Assembly: GCF_025319965.1 (NCBI RefSeq)
Contig: NZ_CP012549.1
Coordinates: forward strand, 1,302,001 to 1,366,000
Reading direction: 5' to 3'
DNA length: 64,000 nt
From: Campylobacter sp. RM16187
GTDB lineage: Bacteria > Campylobacterota > Campylobacteria > Campylobacterales > Campylobacteraceae
Under the pieces are notes generated by a model. It did no database searches. It had not been told where the DNA came from and saw only the letters and a list, made by a program, of their open reading frames with translations. Positions 51,071-60,748 of the stretch are shown piece after piece (position 1 is the first letter of the stretch; every line of letters starts with the position of its first letter). The position numbers and the translations under genes were made by a program.

Positions 51071-51567
51071 TAATCTTCTTTAGCGGTTTGGCAAAGCCAA
51101 ACCTAAGAAGCAATACTAAAGATAAAGATTTATTCCAAACTACGTTTGTCATAAATCGTAAATTTAAGGTCTTATTCAAAAAGCGGATTAAGCTTTAGAA
51201 AACCTTAGAGCTCTTTAGTTAAATTTATATGAAGTTTTAATCAAAAAACTTTTAATTTTATAATCTACGATCTTTTAAATTAGCAAGCTAATTAAAAGAT
51301 GATTTTTTAGTTTTTCTACATTAATTACTTTCCAAAGAAAGCCTATTAAAGTAGATGGCTCAATCGATCACTTGTTTAGATTTCAAAGATTGACTAATTA
51401 GTTTAACATTGGTAAAGTTATAGAACATGACGATTAAAAAGAAAAAGCTTTATTAACTTGAAAGAAGAAGTTAAAGGTGGTTTCTTAATTCGTGAGCTGG
51501 AATTATATAAGAGGGAAGCTTAAAGGGAGGTTAAAAAACATACACCACAGAAATAATTTTATCTTAA
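51071..51567 (-). promoter_or_regulatory. 16S leader and rRNA promoter region
   Basis: No gene. Contains a hairpin next to 16S (GGTTTGGC-AAA-GCCAAACC, 51085-51103), direct repeat copy 1 (51122-51176) and a hairpin ATCTTTTAA..TTAGC with its complement (51270-51300). The best -10 is TATAAT on the minus strand at 51502-51507, about 430 bases before 16S. Other weaker boxes exist closer in. Confidence 0.5.
51122..51176 (-). repeat. Direct repeat copy 1 (16S leader)
   Basis: Same-orientation partner of 49369-49415; see that entry. Confidence 0.6.
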
Positions 51568-52245
51568 TCAGTATGAGACCCTAGCAAAACCGGTTTCAGG
51601 AGAGATATATATAGTAGCATTTCTGTCAGCAGTACTTATAGAAATAAAGCAATTATTGCCTGAAACCAATATCCTATCATATCCCCTTTGTGCTCCGCCT
51701 GTGGTGCCGGTAGTGCTGGCTTTTTGCATCGGACGCCCAAATTCATCAAACGATATAGATGTTGTATTGGCAGCACCGCAACCATTTGAAAAATCAATAT
51801 TAGTTATTCCAAATTTTTTTGTTATATTATATTTATTGCTAGCATTTTGGCAACCGCCTCCCAAAGAGCCGCTATCCCAACCGGCACTCATGATTTTTGA
51901 CGGATCTTGAGGATCTCTAGCGACCTCATCTATGCTATTTAAATTTCCTGTAAATTTTCCTACGCCATCAAAATAAACACTATATGTCCAGTCAGTATTT
52001 TTACTGCCACAAAAACCGCCTGTATTAAAAGAGAGAGTCCATCTTCTTTTAAACCATTTATCCACGGCCGGATCGAATTTATTATCCTGCATAGCAAGAT
52101 GTTGAGTGTATCTTATATGAGAGATTATTTGATCAACAGCTTCGGCAAGGTTATCGCGCTCAAGTCTTGGTATAGCCATCGCGGCTAAAATTCCTATAAC
52201 AACGATAACAACAACTAGCTCAAGCATAGTAAAGGCTTTTTTCAT
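51568..52245 (-). CDS. Type II pseudopilin (prepilin-type N-terminus, GspH-like)
   Basis: 225 residues. The N-terminus MKKAFTMLELVVVIVVIGILAAMAIPRL is a type IV prepilin signal. Cleavage would follow Ala rather than the commoner Gly, as in other Campylobacter pseudopilins, with Glu at mature position 5. The globular part has several Cys (FCGSK, GGGCQN, NGCGA, NNCFIS) that may form disulfides. Likely part of the transformation/secretion pseudopilus. It overlaps the GT39-like gene by 4 bases. Confidence 0.85.
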   Translation of the reverse strand: MKKAFTMLELVVVIVVIGILAAMAIPRLERDNLAEAVDQIISHIRYTQHLAMQDNKFDPAVDKWFKRRWTLSFNTGGFCGSKNTDWTYSVYFDGVGKFTGNLNSIDEVARDPQDPSKIMSAGWDSGSLGGGCQNASNKYNITKKFGITNIDFSNGCGAANTTSISFDEFGRPMQKASTTGTTGGAQRGYDRILVSGNNCFISISTADRNATIYISPETGFARVSY

Positions 52246-53447
52246 ATATATTCCTGAGAGAGTTTAAATTTAGCAATAGGTTTACCAAATTTTTCTATGG
52301 TTATATTAGCATAATTATCTTTTAAATCTAAATTTATAAGTTTTGTTTTACCATTTTCGATTCCGTAAAATTTAAGCCTAAGCGCTAATCTTTCATCGGT
52401 TTGAACATTTTTAATATCCATTTCTTTGAGCTTTATTGAAAGCTCTTTTGCAACATGATACTTATAGGCAAAATGTTTTTTAGGATTTTGGGCATATATA
52501 TAAAAAATTTCATTAAACAATACAAAAACAAAGCTTATAACTAATGAAAAAGCAACAAATGAGGTCATAAATTTATAGCTTTTTCTAAAAATTGGCAGTC
52601 TAACTCGATATGAGTTAAAAAAAACTCTCACTATAAGAGGAGTTGCTATGACACAAAAAGGTAAAAAATTTTCAATCTCAAGTCTTTGCCTTATGGATGC
52701 GACAAGACATAGACAAAAAGACGTTATCACAACAAACCAAAGCAAATTTTTTTGCTCTTTAACCCAAATTCTATACATACAATATACAAAATATATAAAT
52801 ACAAACGGCGAAAATACGGCAGCAAATATACTTATTGTGTCTAAAAAATATCCTCTTGGCTTCCCACCTGTATCAAAACCGTATATAGATAAACATATAC
52901 TAAACAAAATAGCTGATAGCCACGCAAGTTGACCGTCTTTTTTATAAATTCCAAATATAAAAAGAGCAATAAAATATACCAAGAAAGAGTCGCTAGCAAA
53001 AGCAAGTAAAACCAAAACAAGATAAAACGCTACAGTTTGCCTGATTTGATAAAGATATATACCAAGCAATGCAAGCATTATAACTATACCTGCATCATTT
53101 ACGAGTATCGCAGATGCAATAACTCCCGGTAAAAATATAAAGATCAAAACACCGATTACTCTATCAAATTTACGTTTTAGTATAGATTTTGAAATTTTAT
53201 AAAGCAGTATTATGCTAAATATATGAGAAATCAAAAAAGGCAGTCTTAAAGCGTAGTCATTATGACCAAAAATAGATACAAAAAATCTAGACATAACTCC
53301 AGCCATTGAACCGGAGTTATAAAAAATCTCAGCTTCATAGTAGCTAATGCTAAGAGTTGAAACTGCATAGAGCAAACAACATAGACTAAAACAGCATATA
53401 AGAGATATCAAAAAAGATTCTGAATATAAAAAACCTTGTTTTTGCAC
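52242..53447 (-). CDS. Multi-spanning membrane protein, GT39/ArnT-like glycosyltransferase
   Basis: 401 residues with about ten hydrophobic segments and a soluble C-terminal tail (from residue 330). The first loop has the ISYYEAEIFY-type motif with acidic residues and a following GHNDYALRLPFLI, as in PMT/ArnT lipid-linked sugar transferases. Donor and acceptor unknown. Translationally coupled to the pseudopilin gene, which could point to modification of a secreted or surface protein; that is inference. Confidence 0.72.
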   Translation of the reverse strand: MQKQGFLYSESFLISLICCFSLCCLLYAVSTLSISYYEAEIFYNSGSMAGVMSRFFVSIFGHNDYALRLPFLISHIFSIILLYKISKSILKRKFDRVIGVLIFIFLPGVIASAILVNDAGIVIMLALLGIYLYQIRQTVAFYLVLVLLAFASDSFLVYFIALFIFGIYKKDGQLAWLSAILFSICLSIYGFDTGGKPRGYFLDTISIFAAVFSPFVFIYFVYCMYRIWVKEQKNLLWFVVITSFCLCLVASIRQRLEIENFLPFCVIATPLIVRVFFNSYRVRLPIFRKSYKFMTSFVAFSLVISFVFVLFNEIFYIYAQNPKKHFAYKYHVAKELSIKLKEMDIKNVQTDERLALRLKFYGIENGKTKLINLDLKDNYANITIEKFGKPIAKFKLSQEYI

Positions 53448-53468
53448 TATGTTTTACTTTAACAACAA

Positions 53469-53909
53469 TTATATATGAACATCCCAGAAAAATTCAACCC
53501 ACTCATGCGCCTCTTTTATCTTAAAATCAGGTAACAACAGAGCCTTTGCTTTATAAAACACCGATGCGATTTTAATATCTATATGAGGATAAATTTTTAA
53601 GAGCTGCCTCTTAATCTCAACTATACTCTCACCAGTATCTATAATATCGTCAACTAGCAAAATTTTAGTAAATTTAGAAAGGTCAGGGATATTGAAAATT
53701 TCAATCGTATCAAGCTTTTTCGTATCCTCGTAATGGATAGAATTTAAAGTGAAAAGATTGCGTTTATTAAGAGCAACAGCCAAAGAGTGTCCTAATGTAA
53801 GACCACCTCTAGCAATAGCCAAAATTACATCCGGATTAAATTCATCCCTTACCTCTTTTGCCAAAGCCTTAATATCTTTTTCAAATTCCTCATATCCGTA
53901 ATATATCAT
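53469..53909 (-). CDS. Purine phosphoribosyltransferase (Gpt/Hpt-like)
   Basis: 146 residues. The PRPP-binding motif KILLVDDIIDTGESI and the N-terminal ILAIARGGLTLGHSLA mark a type I phosphoribosyltransferase. A C-terminal EWVEFFWDVHI suggests the xanthine-guanine type. It lies 11 bases after a purine permease gene, so salvage of guanine, xanthine or hypoxanthine is likely. Confidence 0.85.
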   Translation of the reverse strand: MIYYGYEEFEKDIKALAKEVRDEFNPDVILAIARGGLTLGHSLAVALNKRNLFTLNSIHYEDTKKLDTIEIFNIPDLSKFTKILLVDDIIDTGESIVEIKRQLLKIYPHIDIKIASVFYKAKALLLPDFKIKEAHEWVEFFWDVHI

Positions 53910-53920
53910 ACAAAAACTCC

Positions 53921-55213
53921 TTAATGAACTAAAAATACTATCAAACCAATAAGAGCAAGGACTATAACACCGAAGTTAATTTGATCAAACTCACGTCTTA
54001 AAAGCCTAACTATCAAATATGCTATAAATCCTGCAGATAGACCGCTTGTAATAGAATATGTAAGAGGCATTAAAACTACTATAAAAAACGCTGAAATACC
54101 TATAGCCGGATCTTTAAAATTTACATTGGCAAGCTCACTAAACATAAGCACGCCCACCATCACAAGCACTGGATATACTGCATTTGAAGGTATCGATTTA
54201 AAAAGTGGGAGCATAAACACTGTAAGTAAAAATAAACATCCGCAAAATACTGCAGTAAGGCCCGTTCTACCGCCCTCTTCTACACCGCTTGCACTTTCTA
54301 CGAAAGCCGTAGTAGTACTAACTCCTATCAAAGAGCCTGCAACTGTCGCTATAGCATCTGCTTCAAGAGTCTTTTCTAGTTTTCTCATGCCCTGCCGATT
54401 ACTTTCATCAAATATTCCAGCCCTATTACCAACTCCAGCCAATGTACCAACTGAGTCAAAAAGATCGGTAACGAAGAAAGTGACTATAACAGGCAATAAA
54501 GCCAACGATAACGCCCCTATAATATCAAGTTCTAAAAACATCGGAGAAATAGACGCCGGGAGAGAAAAAACCTCGCTAGGATAAGGTGAAATTTTAAATA
54601 CCCACGCAACAATAGATGTAGCAATAATGGATAAAATAAAAGCTCCCTTAACCTTCCAAGTCCAAAAAGATATTACAAAAAGAAGACCTATTAATCCTAA
54701 AATTACGTTCATATCTTTTAAATTTCCAAGCCCAACCAATACAGCATCGTTCTTTACTATTATGCCCATCTGCTGAAGCCCGATAAAGCTTATAAAAGTT
54801 CCTATACCAGCACTTATTGCACGTCTAAGATCAAGCGGAATAGACTTTATAACCCAGACTCTAAAATTTGAAAAAGATAGTATAAAAAATATAATTCCAG
54901 ATATAAAAACCACACCAAGAGCCGTCTGCCACGGCATATTCATGCCAATAACAAGACCGAATGTAAAATAAGCATTTAATCCCATTCCCACACTCATTGC
55001 CACAGGTGTATTTGCCCATATTCCGTTAAATACGGTAGCAAAAAATGTTATAAGTGCAGTCGCAGTTATAAGCGCATCTATAGGCATACCAGCCTGACTC
55101 ATAATAATAGCGTTTACAGGCACGATATACATCATCGTCAAAAATGTCGTAAGACCGGCGCTAAACTCTTTTTTAACGTCGGTATTATTTTCTTTTAACC
55201 TAAAATAATCCAC
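53921..55213 (-). CDS. NCS2-family purine permease (AzgA/PbuG-like)
   Basis: 430 residues, 12 or more helices. Blocks: EFSAGLTTFLTMMYIVPVNAIIMSQAGMP, NTPVAMSVGMGLNAYFTFGLV, TFFVTDLFDSVGTLAGVGN and STTTAFVESASGVEEGGRTGLTAV. These point to the AzgA branch transporting adenine, guanine or hypoxanthine. It is in an operon with mqnE upstream and the phosphoribosyltransferase downstream. Confidence 0.92.
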   Translation of the reverse strand: MDYFRLKENNTDVKKEFSAGLTTFLTMMYIVPVNAIIMSQAGMPIDALITATALITFFATVFNGIWANTPVAMSVGMGLNAYFTFGLVIGMNMPWQTALGVVFISGIIFFILSFSNFRVWVIKSIPLDLRRAISAGIGTFISFIGLQQMGIIVKNDAVLVGLGNLKDMNVILGLIGLLFVISFWTWKVKGAFILSIIATSIVAWVFKISPYPSEVFSLPASISPMFLELDIIGALSLALLPVIVTFFVTDLFDSVGTLAGVGNRAGIFDESNRQGMRKLEKTLEADAIATVAGSLIGVSTTTAFVESASGVEEGGRTGLTAVFCGCLFLLTVFMLPLFKSIPSNAVYPVLVMVGVLMFSELANVNFKDPAIGISAFFIVVLMPLTYSITSGLSAGFIAYLIVRLLRREFDQINFGVIVLALIGLIVFLVH

Positions 55214-55231
55214 CTTTCTCTCCTTAAATTT

Positions 55232-56302
55232 TTAATATACTTTTATCTCGTTATACATACTATCTCTCTCTACCGGAGTTAGTCCTGAGCTTCGGATAAG
55301 ATCTATAAAGTTTCTCATGTCCATTCCGCTCGCACTTTTTGCTCCTGCAGCACTCTGAATGCTCTCTTTTTGTATAGTTCCGTCCAGATCATCAGCTCCA
55401 AATTCTTGAGCAACCATAGCTAAATTTATAGTAGAAGTCGCCCAGTATGCCTTAATATGAGGCACATTATCAAGAACCAAACGCGATATCGCCATAGTCT
55501 TTAAAATTTCGACAGAGCCCATAAATTTGCTAGCTTTTATGAAATTATTATCCTTTTGATACACAAGCGGAATAAACGCATTAAATCCATTTGTCATATC
55601 TTGCAAATCACGAATTCTAAGCATATGATCTATCCTATGTTTAGGCTCTTCTATGTGGCCAAATAGCATAGTAGCGTTACTTAGCCTACCTCTTTCGTGC
55701 CATTTTTTATGGATTTCAAGCCAATTTTTAGAGCCTACCTTGCCTTTGCAAATTTTAGCCCGAATGTCCTCATCAAATATCTCAGCTCCACCGCCAGGCA
55801 TGCTATCTACGCCGTACTCTATCATCTTATCTATAACTTCATCATAGCTTAATCCGTGATGACGGGATAAGAAATCAACCTCTGCTGCCGTTAAAGCCTT
55901 GACGTGCAAATTTGGATACGCCTCTTTTATCTTTTTAAAAATTTCCAGATACCATTGCCAAGATGTATTTGGATTATGGGCCGATACTATATGTATCTCT
56001 TTTGCTCCGTTTTCTACGCTTTTTTCCACTATTTGCATAATCTCATCATAGCTCATTATATATGGATTTGGATTTTTCCTATGAGATGAGAAAGCGCAAA
56101 ATTTGCATACATCAGCACATATATTTGTCGGATTAATATGACGATTAAGATTAAAAAAGGCTTTTTTACCGTGCAGTTTTTGGCGCTTTAAATTTGCAAA
56201 TTTGCCTAATGTAAAAAGATCAAGGTCGTATAGCTTCAAGCATTCACTGGCTTCAAGCCTATCGCCACTTTGTAATTTTTCTATTAAATTTATCAATTTC
56301 AT
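55232..56302 (-). CDS. mqnE: Aminodeoxyfutalosine synthase (radical SAM)
   Basis: Joins the chorismate-derived enolpyruvyl benzoate to the SAM adenosyl group in the futalosine pathway of menaquinone synthesis. 356 residues. The radical SAM cluster motif is CADVCKFCAF; SAHNPNTSWQWYL, MPGGGAEIF and GADDLDGTIQKESIQSAAGA are family blocks. Menaquinone is the electron acceptor for complex I encoded in this window. A TATAAT (minus strand, 56329-56334) lies upstream; the ribosome site is weak. Confidence 0.94.
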   Translation of the reverse strand: MKLINLIEKLQSGDRLEASECLKLYDLDLFTLGKFANLKRQKLHGKKAFFNLNRHINPTNICADVCKFCAFSSHRKNPNPYIMSYDEIMQIVEKSVENGAKEIHIVSAHNPNTSWQWYLEIFKKIKEAYPNLHVKALTAAEVDFLSRHHGLSYDEVIDKMIEYGVDSMPGGGAEIFDEDIRAKICKGKVGSKNWLEIHKKWHERGRLSNATMLFGHIEEPKHRIDHMLRIRDLQDMTNGFNAFIPLVYQKDNNFIKASKFMGSVEILKTMAISRLVLDNVPHIKAYWATSTINLAMVAQEFGADDLDGTIQKESIQSAAGAKSASGMDMRNFIDLIRSSGLTPVERDSMYNEIKVY

Positions 56303-56328
56303 AGCCCATTTTGAATTAGATATTGGCG

Positions 56329-56334
56329 ATTATA
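56329..56334 (-). promoter_or_regulatory. -10 box for the mqnE operon
   Basis: Minus strand TTTATCTATAATCGCC with perfect TATAAT, 26 bases before the mqnE ATG. Confidence 0.5.
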
Positions 56335-56407
56335 GATAAAAAAAGCTTTGTTTTTGCAAAATTTTAGTATTATTTATAAATTTAACTTTTAAAAAGGTTG
56401 GTAGAAG

Positions 56408-58894
56408 GTGGCTTTAAGAAGAGAGAAGGTTGATTTTTTAGAGCTAGAAAACATACGCAAAAAACATCAAAAAAATCTAAAAATAGAAATTTTAAAATTG
56501 CAAGGAAAAGGGTTTGCAAATTTTATAGCCAAAGATAGCGATGAGCTCATAAAACTATTTACAAATGCTGTGCTTAGCGATATTTTTAGAGATTTTTTAC
56601 CGGACATAGATCACATTCCGCTTTGCGTCATAGCAACCCAAAAATACGGACAAAGTCTCATAAGCCCAAATTCCGTCTTTGAAGTTTTAATCGTATATAA
56701 AAATATAGACGGATTTAACATACGCCAAATTTTAAAACTTTTACATCAGGCATTAGAAGACTGCGGGCTAAATTTAAACATAAAGACAATTCAGCTTAAT
56801 GAAATTTTCGAAAATTTTAAAAACGACTTTAAGGCAAAGGCTTCAATTAGTAAAATTCGCTATATATCCGGCTCAAAAAATATGTACAAACTCGCCAGAA
56901 GCGAAATTTATAAAACTAGAGAATTTAATCAAAAAGAGAATTTAAAATACTACATAAAATCTCTTGGAGCCTTTAAAGATATTAAAAATTTAAAACAAGA
57001 GCCGGATCTTAAGAGTGACTTTGGCGGAACAAACGATATTTACTATCTAAATTGCGCATTAAACGGCTTTGATAACGAAATAAGCTTTAGAACGCAGGCA
57101 CTTAAATTTATAGACGAAAAAGAGCTAAGCGTATTAAATTTAGCGATAGATTTTATATTATGTATAAAAACAGCTCAAAATTTATCCACGGGCTCTGATA
57201 TATTTAGCTCCGCTTATATCGACGAAATCACCAATCTAATGCAAACAAAGTCTAAAAAAACTCAAGAAACAGACAGTATAATCTCTCAAAAGTTGCTATC
57301 TTGCATGCATACCGTGGCTCTTTATTCAAGGTATCTTACCGCTTCTTTTTACAGATCGAATTTTAAAAGCGAGATGGGTTTTAAGCAGCTAAAAATAGCA
57401 AGGCTAAAAAATGGATTTTATAGAATAGAAGATACTCTTTATACTCCGCTTCATAAAAAATCAAAAGGATTAAATGATGTGCTGGGAGAGCTTTTAGAAC
57501 TTAATGATATGGATTATAAATTTGACACAGGAGCTATCTTTTATATAAAAAGGGTTGAAGTTTTAAAAAGCGAGCTTGAAATTTATCTAGCGAATTTCAA
57601 AAAAATTTTAGAAAGAAAAAATAGCTACTGCCTGCTTAAAGCTCTGCTTGATGCTGAAATTTTGCCAATTTTAGTTAAGCCTATGGAGCACACAAGCCAT
57701 CTTGCGGTATTTGACGGATATCATAAATTTACGGTTGATGAGCATTGCTTGCTTACAGTAAAACATCTAGAAAACATCAAGGATAAATTTATAAAGAACC
57801 TATATGACGAGCTTTGCGGCGAAGGCAAAATAATGCTAAAGCTTGTGGCCTTGCTTCACGATGTTGGCAAAGGACTAACAGGCGATCACAGTGTAGTTGG
57901 CTCAAATATTTTTAGGGCTTATGCTGCAAAACTTGAGTTAAGCCAAAAAGCGGTAAATACAGGGGTTGTTTTGGTTAGATACCATACTCTTATGAGCGAT
58001 GTTGCAAACCGCGAGGATATCTACTCTCAGCAGACTATTTTTAGCTTTATATCAAAGCTTGGCGATAAAAATGTCTTAAAACTTCTGTATATCATCACGT
58101 ATTGCGTTATCAACGCAACTAACGATAAATTTTATACAGCTTATCTTGCTAAACTTTTACGCGAATTATATCTGATATCTCTTGAAAGCTTTGATGACGA
58201 AAATCTACTTGACGAAGCCACAAGAAGAGCAAAAAAAGAGTATAGTCTAAAGAGAAATAGTGAATTTATAGGATTGGACGAGAATTTAAAGGAAAAAATC
58301 TTTAAAATTCCGGCAAATTTATTATTTATAAAATATCAGCCCTTAGATATAGTAAATATCGCCTCTTTAGCGCAAAATACGCAAAATTTAGACATAAACA
58401 CTAAAAATCATCCAAGCTTTATTATCCAAATAGTCTCAAAATTCTATCCGAATCTAGCTATACTTTTATCAAATTTAGCTCATCTTGACCTTGCTTATAT
58501 GGAAATTTTTGAGCTATTTGACGATAAATTTTATATCAAACTTGATTTTAATAAAAATGTCAAAAATAGCGAGTTAGAAACCATTAGAAATCTGATAGAA
58601 ATTTCACTTAAAAGCATAGATAAAGCTAGCATTGATAAGCCACTGATTTTAAAAGATGAGCTAAATTTTGACACGAATCATTCAAAAGATTATGCTAAAC
58701 TTTCGATAAATGCCAAAGATCAGCGTGGACTCATGGCTTATGTGATGGGGGTTTTGGAAAATCTAGACATAAAAATCACTAGTGCGAGAATTCAAACCAT
58801 AAAAAATCGCACACGCAATCTATTTTTGATAGAAAAAAGCCAAAAGCTATATGCAAACGAGAGTGAAATTTTAAATTTATTGATAAGCGAGTAA
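56408..58894 (+). CDS. GlnD-like HD/ACT protein with degenerate nucleotidyltransferase domain
   Basis: 828 residues with the order of GlnD (PII uridylyltransferase): NTase-like region, helical linker, HD domain (DEHCLLTVKHL near 444, LLHDVGKG near 483, HSVVGSNIF), and a C-terminal ACT domain (KLSINAKDQRGLMAYVMGVL). In the NTase part, the block expected to read GGxGRxxLxxxSDxDLL is TQKYGQSLISPNSVFEVLIV, so the metal-binding Asp pair is absent. It may keep hydrolase (HD) and ligand-sensing (ACT) activity only. No PII gene is seen here. It starts at GTG with AAAAAGG 10 bases upstream and ends two bases before glmS. Confidence 0.85.
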   Translation: MALRREKVDFLELENIRKKHQKNLKIEILKLQGKGFANFIAKDSDELIKLFTNAVLSDIFRDFLPDIDHIPLCVIATQKYGQSLISPNSVFEVLIVYKNIDGFNIRQILKLLHQALEDCGLNLNIKTIQLNEIFENFKNDFKAKASISKIRYISGSKNMYKLARSEIYKTREFNQKENLKYYIKSLGAFKDIKNLKQEPDLKSDFGGTNDIYYLNCALNGFDNEISFRTQALKFIDEKELSVLNLAIDFILCIKTAQNLSTGSDIFSSAYIDEITNLMQTKSKKTQETDSIISQKLLSCMHTVALYSRYLTASFYRSNFKSEMGFKQLKIARLKNGFYRIEDTLYTPLHKKSKGLNDVLGELLELNDMDYKFDTGAIFYIKRVEVLKSELEIYLANFKKILERKNSYCLLKALLDAEILPILVKPMEHTSHLAVFDGYHKFTVDEHCLLTVKHLENIKDKFIKNLYDELCGEGKIMLKLVALLHDVGKGLTGDHSVVGSNIFRAYAAKLELSQKAVNTGVVLVRYHTLMSDVANREDIYSQQTIFSFISKLGDKNVLKLLYIITYCVINATNDKFYTAYLAKLLRELYLISLESFDDENLLDEATRRAKKEYSLKRNSEFIGLDENLKEKIFKIPANLLFIKYQPLDIVNIASLAQNTQNLDINTKNHPSFIIQIVSKFYPNLAILLSNLAHLDLAYMEIFELFDDKFYIKLDFNKNVKNSELETIRNLIEISLKSIDKASIDKPLILKDELNFDTNHSKDYAKLSINAKDQRGLMAYVMGVLENLDIKITSARIQTIKNRTRNLFLIEKSQKLYANESEILNLLISE

Positions 58895-58896
58895 AA

Positions 58897-60708
58897 ATGT
58901 GTGGAATAGTAGGCTACATAGGTAGCGGTGAAAAAAGAGATATTATTTTAAACGGACTAAAAGAGCTTGAATACCGCGGATACGACAGTGCCGGTATGGC
59001 GGTAATGAGCGAAAACGAGATTAATTATTTTAAAGCGGTTGGAAAACTTGAAAATTTGGCTCAAAAAACAAAGGACTTTAGCTCTATAGGCAAAGGTGTG
59101 GCCATAGGGCACACTCGCTGGGCTACCCATGGGAAACCAACAGAAATAAACGCTCATCCACATTTTGGCGAGCACTCTTTCGTAGTGCATAACGGAATTA
59201 TAGAAAATTATAAAGAGATTAAAGATGAGCTTGAAGATAAAGGCGTAAAATTCTTAAGCCAAACAGATACCGAGGTCATAGTTCATCTATTTGAAGCCAA
59301 TTTAAGAGAGCTTGATGACGTTTTTAAGGCGTATGAAAAGACAATATCAAGACTTCAAGGAGCCTATGCGACTCTGCTTATCACAAAACTTGCTCCTAAT
59401 AAGATATTTTTTGCTAAAGACGCTGCGCCTATGGCTATAGCAAAAGGCGAAAATAACGAGCTATTTTTCGCATCTTCTGACGCCGCACTAATAGGAATAG
59501 CAAAAGAGGTAATGTATTTAGATGACAAAAACTACGGATTTATAAGCATTGATGAGATAAAAATATATAAGCATGCCCAAGCTATTTCACCTGCATTCGT
59601 GCCACTTCCAAGAGACAAGAGCTATGCTCAAAAAGAGGGGTATAGATTCTTTATGGAAAAAGAAATTTACGAACAAAGCACCGTGGTTGCAGAGTGCATG
59701 ATGGGGCGAATCAAAAACAAAAATATAGAGCTTGAAGGACTTAGTAACGAATATCTGGCAAATATCGATGATATAGTGCTTTGTGCATGCGGAACAAGCT
59801 ATCATGCAGCACTTACGGCCAGCTATCTCTTTGAGCGATTGGCCGACTTAAGAGCAAAAGTAGAAATAGCCAGCGAATTTCGCTACCGTAAGCCAAAGCT
59901 AAATAAAAATTCTCTATTTATAGCAATAAGCCAAAGCGGAGAGACGGCAGACACCCTAGAAGCGTTAAAAATCGCAAAAGATACCGGACTAAAGACTCTG
60001 GCGATATGCAACGTCGATAACTCATCCATAGTTCGCTTGGCAGATACTACCCTGCTAACTCGCGCCGGTATAGAAAAAGGCGTAGCCAGCACAAAGGCTT
60101 TTGCAACCCAACTAATACTTCTATGGATGCTTGCATTACAAAGCGCAAACGCTAGAAAAAGCATAGCAAAAGAAGATCTTGAAAGCGAAATAAACGCCCT
60201 GCTTCATGTGCCTACAATACTAAATATCAGTACAAATTTACAGGAAAAAATCCGCCGCTTATCTAAACATTATCTTCATGGGCACGGATTTTTCTTTATT
60301 GGACGCGATATTTTCTATCCGCTTGCACTTGAGGGTGCTTTAAAACTAAAAGAAATTTCATATCTGCATGCAGAAGGCTATCCGTCGGGCGAAATGAAAC
60401 ACGGACCTATCGCGCTTGCGGACGAGAGATTATTCACTATAGCACTCATGCCAAAAAATAGCCTATACGAAAAGACAAAGAGTAATGTCGAAGAGCTTGC
60501 CGCAAGAGACGCCTACATCCTAGCAATTAGTCCGCAAGAATTTGAATTAAGCGATGATTTTATAAAAACAAGCGAACAATCTCATGTTATGAGCGAATTT
60601 TTTGAGATGATGATAATACTTCAAATTTTTGCTCTCGAAATCGCCGTTAGACTGGGCAATGATGTGGATATGCCAAGAAATCTTGCCAAAAGCGTTACCG
60701 TAGAATAA
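58897..60708 (+). CDS. glmS: Glucosamine-6-phosphate synthase
   Basis: Glutamine:fructose-6-P amidotransferase, the first step to UDP-GlcNAc. 603 residues. Cys2 nucleophile in MCGIVGYIG; TRWATHGKPT and HNGIIENY in the glutaminase domain; two SIS domains (CGTSYHAAL, SQSGETADTL, STKAFATQ, EGYPSGEMKHGPIAL) and the C-terminal DMPRNLAKSVTVE. It uses glutamine made by GlnA. It follows the GlnD-like gene after a 2-base gap. Confidence 0.98.
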   Translation: MCGIVGYIGSGEKRDIILNGLKELEYRGYDSAGMAVMSENEINYFKAVGKLENLAQKTKDFSSIGKGVAIGHTRWATHGKPTEINAHPHFGEHSFVVHNGIIENYKEIKDELEDKGVKFLSQTDTEVIVHLFEANLRELDDVFKAYEKTISRLQGAYATLLITKLAPNKIFFAKDAAPMAIAKGENNELFFASSDAALIGIAKEVMYLDDKNYGFISIDEIKIYKHAQAISPAFVPLPRDKSYAQKEGYRFFMEKEIYEQSTVVAECMMGRIKNKNIELEGLSNEYLANIDDIVLCACGTSYHAALTASYLFERLADLRAKVEIASEFRYRKPKLNKNSLFIAISQSGETADTLEALKIAKDTGLKTLAICNVDNSSIVRLADTTLLTRAGIEKGVASTKAFATQLILLWMLALQSANARKSIAKEDLESEINALLHVPTILNISTNLQEKIRRLSKHYLHGHGFFFIGRDIFYPLALEGALKLKEISYLHAEGYPSGEMKHGPIALADERLFTIALMPKNSLYEKTKSNVEELAARDAYILAISPQEFELSDDFIKTSEQSHVMSEFFEMMIILQIFALEIAVRLGNDVDMPRNLAKSVTVE

Positions 60709-60720
60709 ATTTAATAAAAT

Positions 60721-60747
60721 TGAGAATTTTAGACCATAAAATTCTCA
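60721..60747. terminator. Bidirectional terminator between glmS and the DJ-1-like gene
   Basis: TGAGAATTTTA (60721-60731) pairs perfectly with TAAAATTCTCA (60737-60747) around a 5-base loop, with T-rich sequence after it on the minus strand. It lies between convergent genes. Confidence 0.7.
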
Positions 60748-60748
60748 G

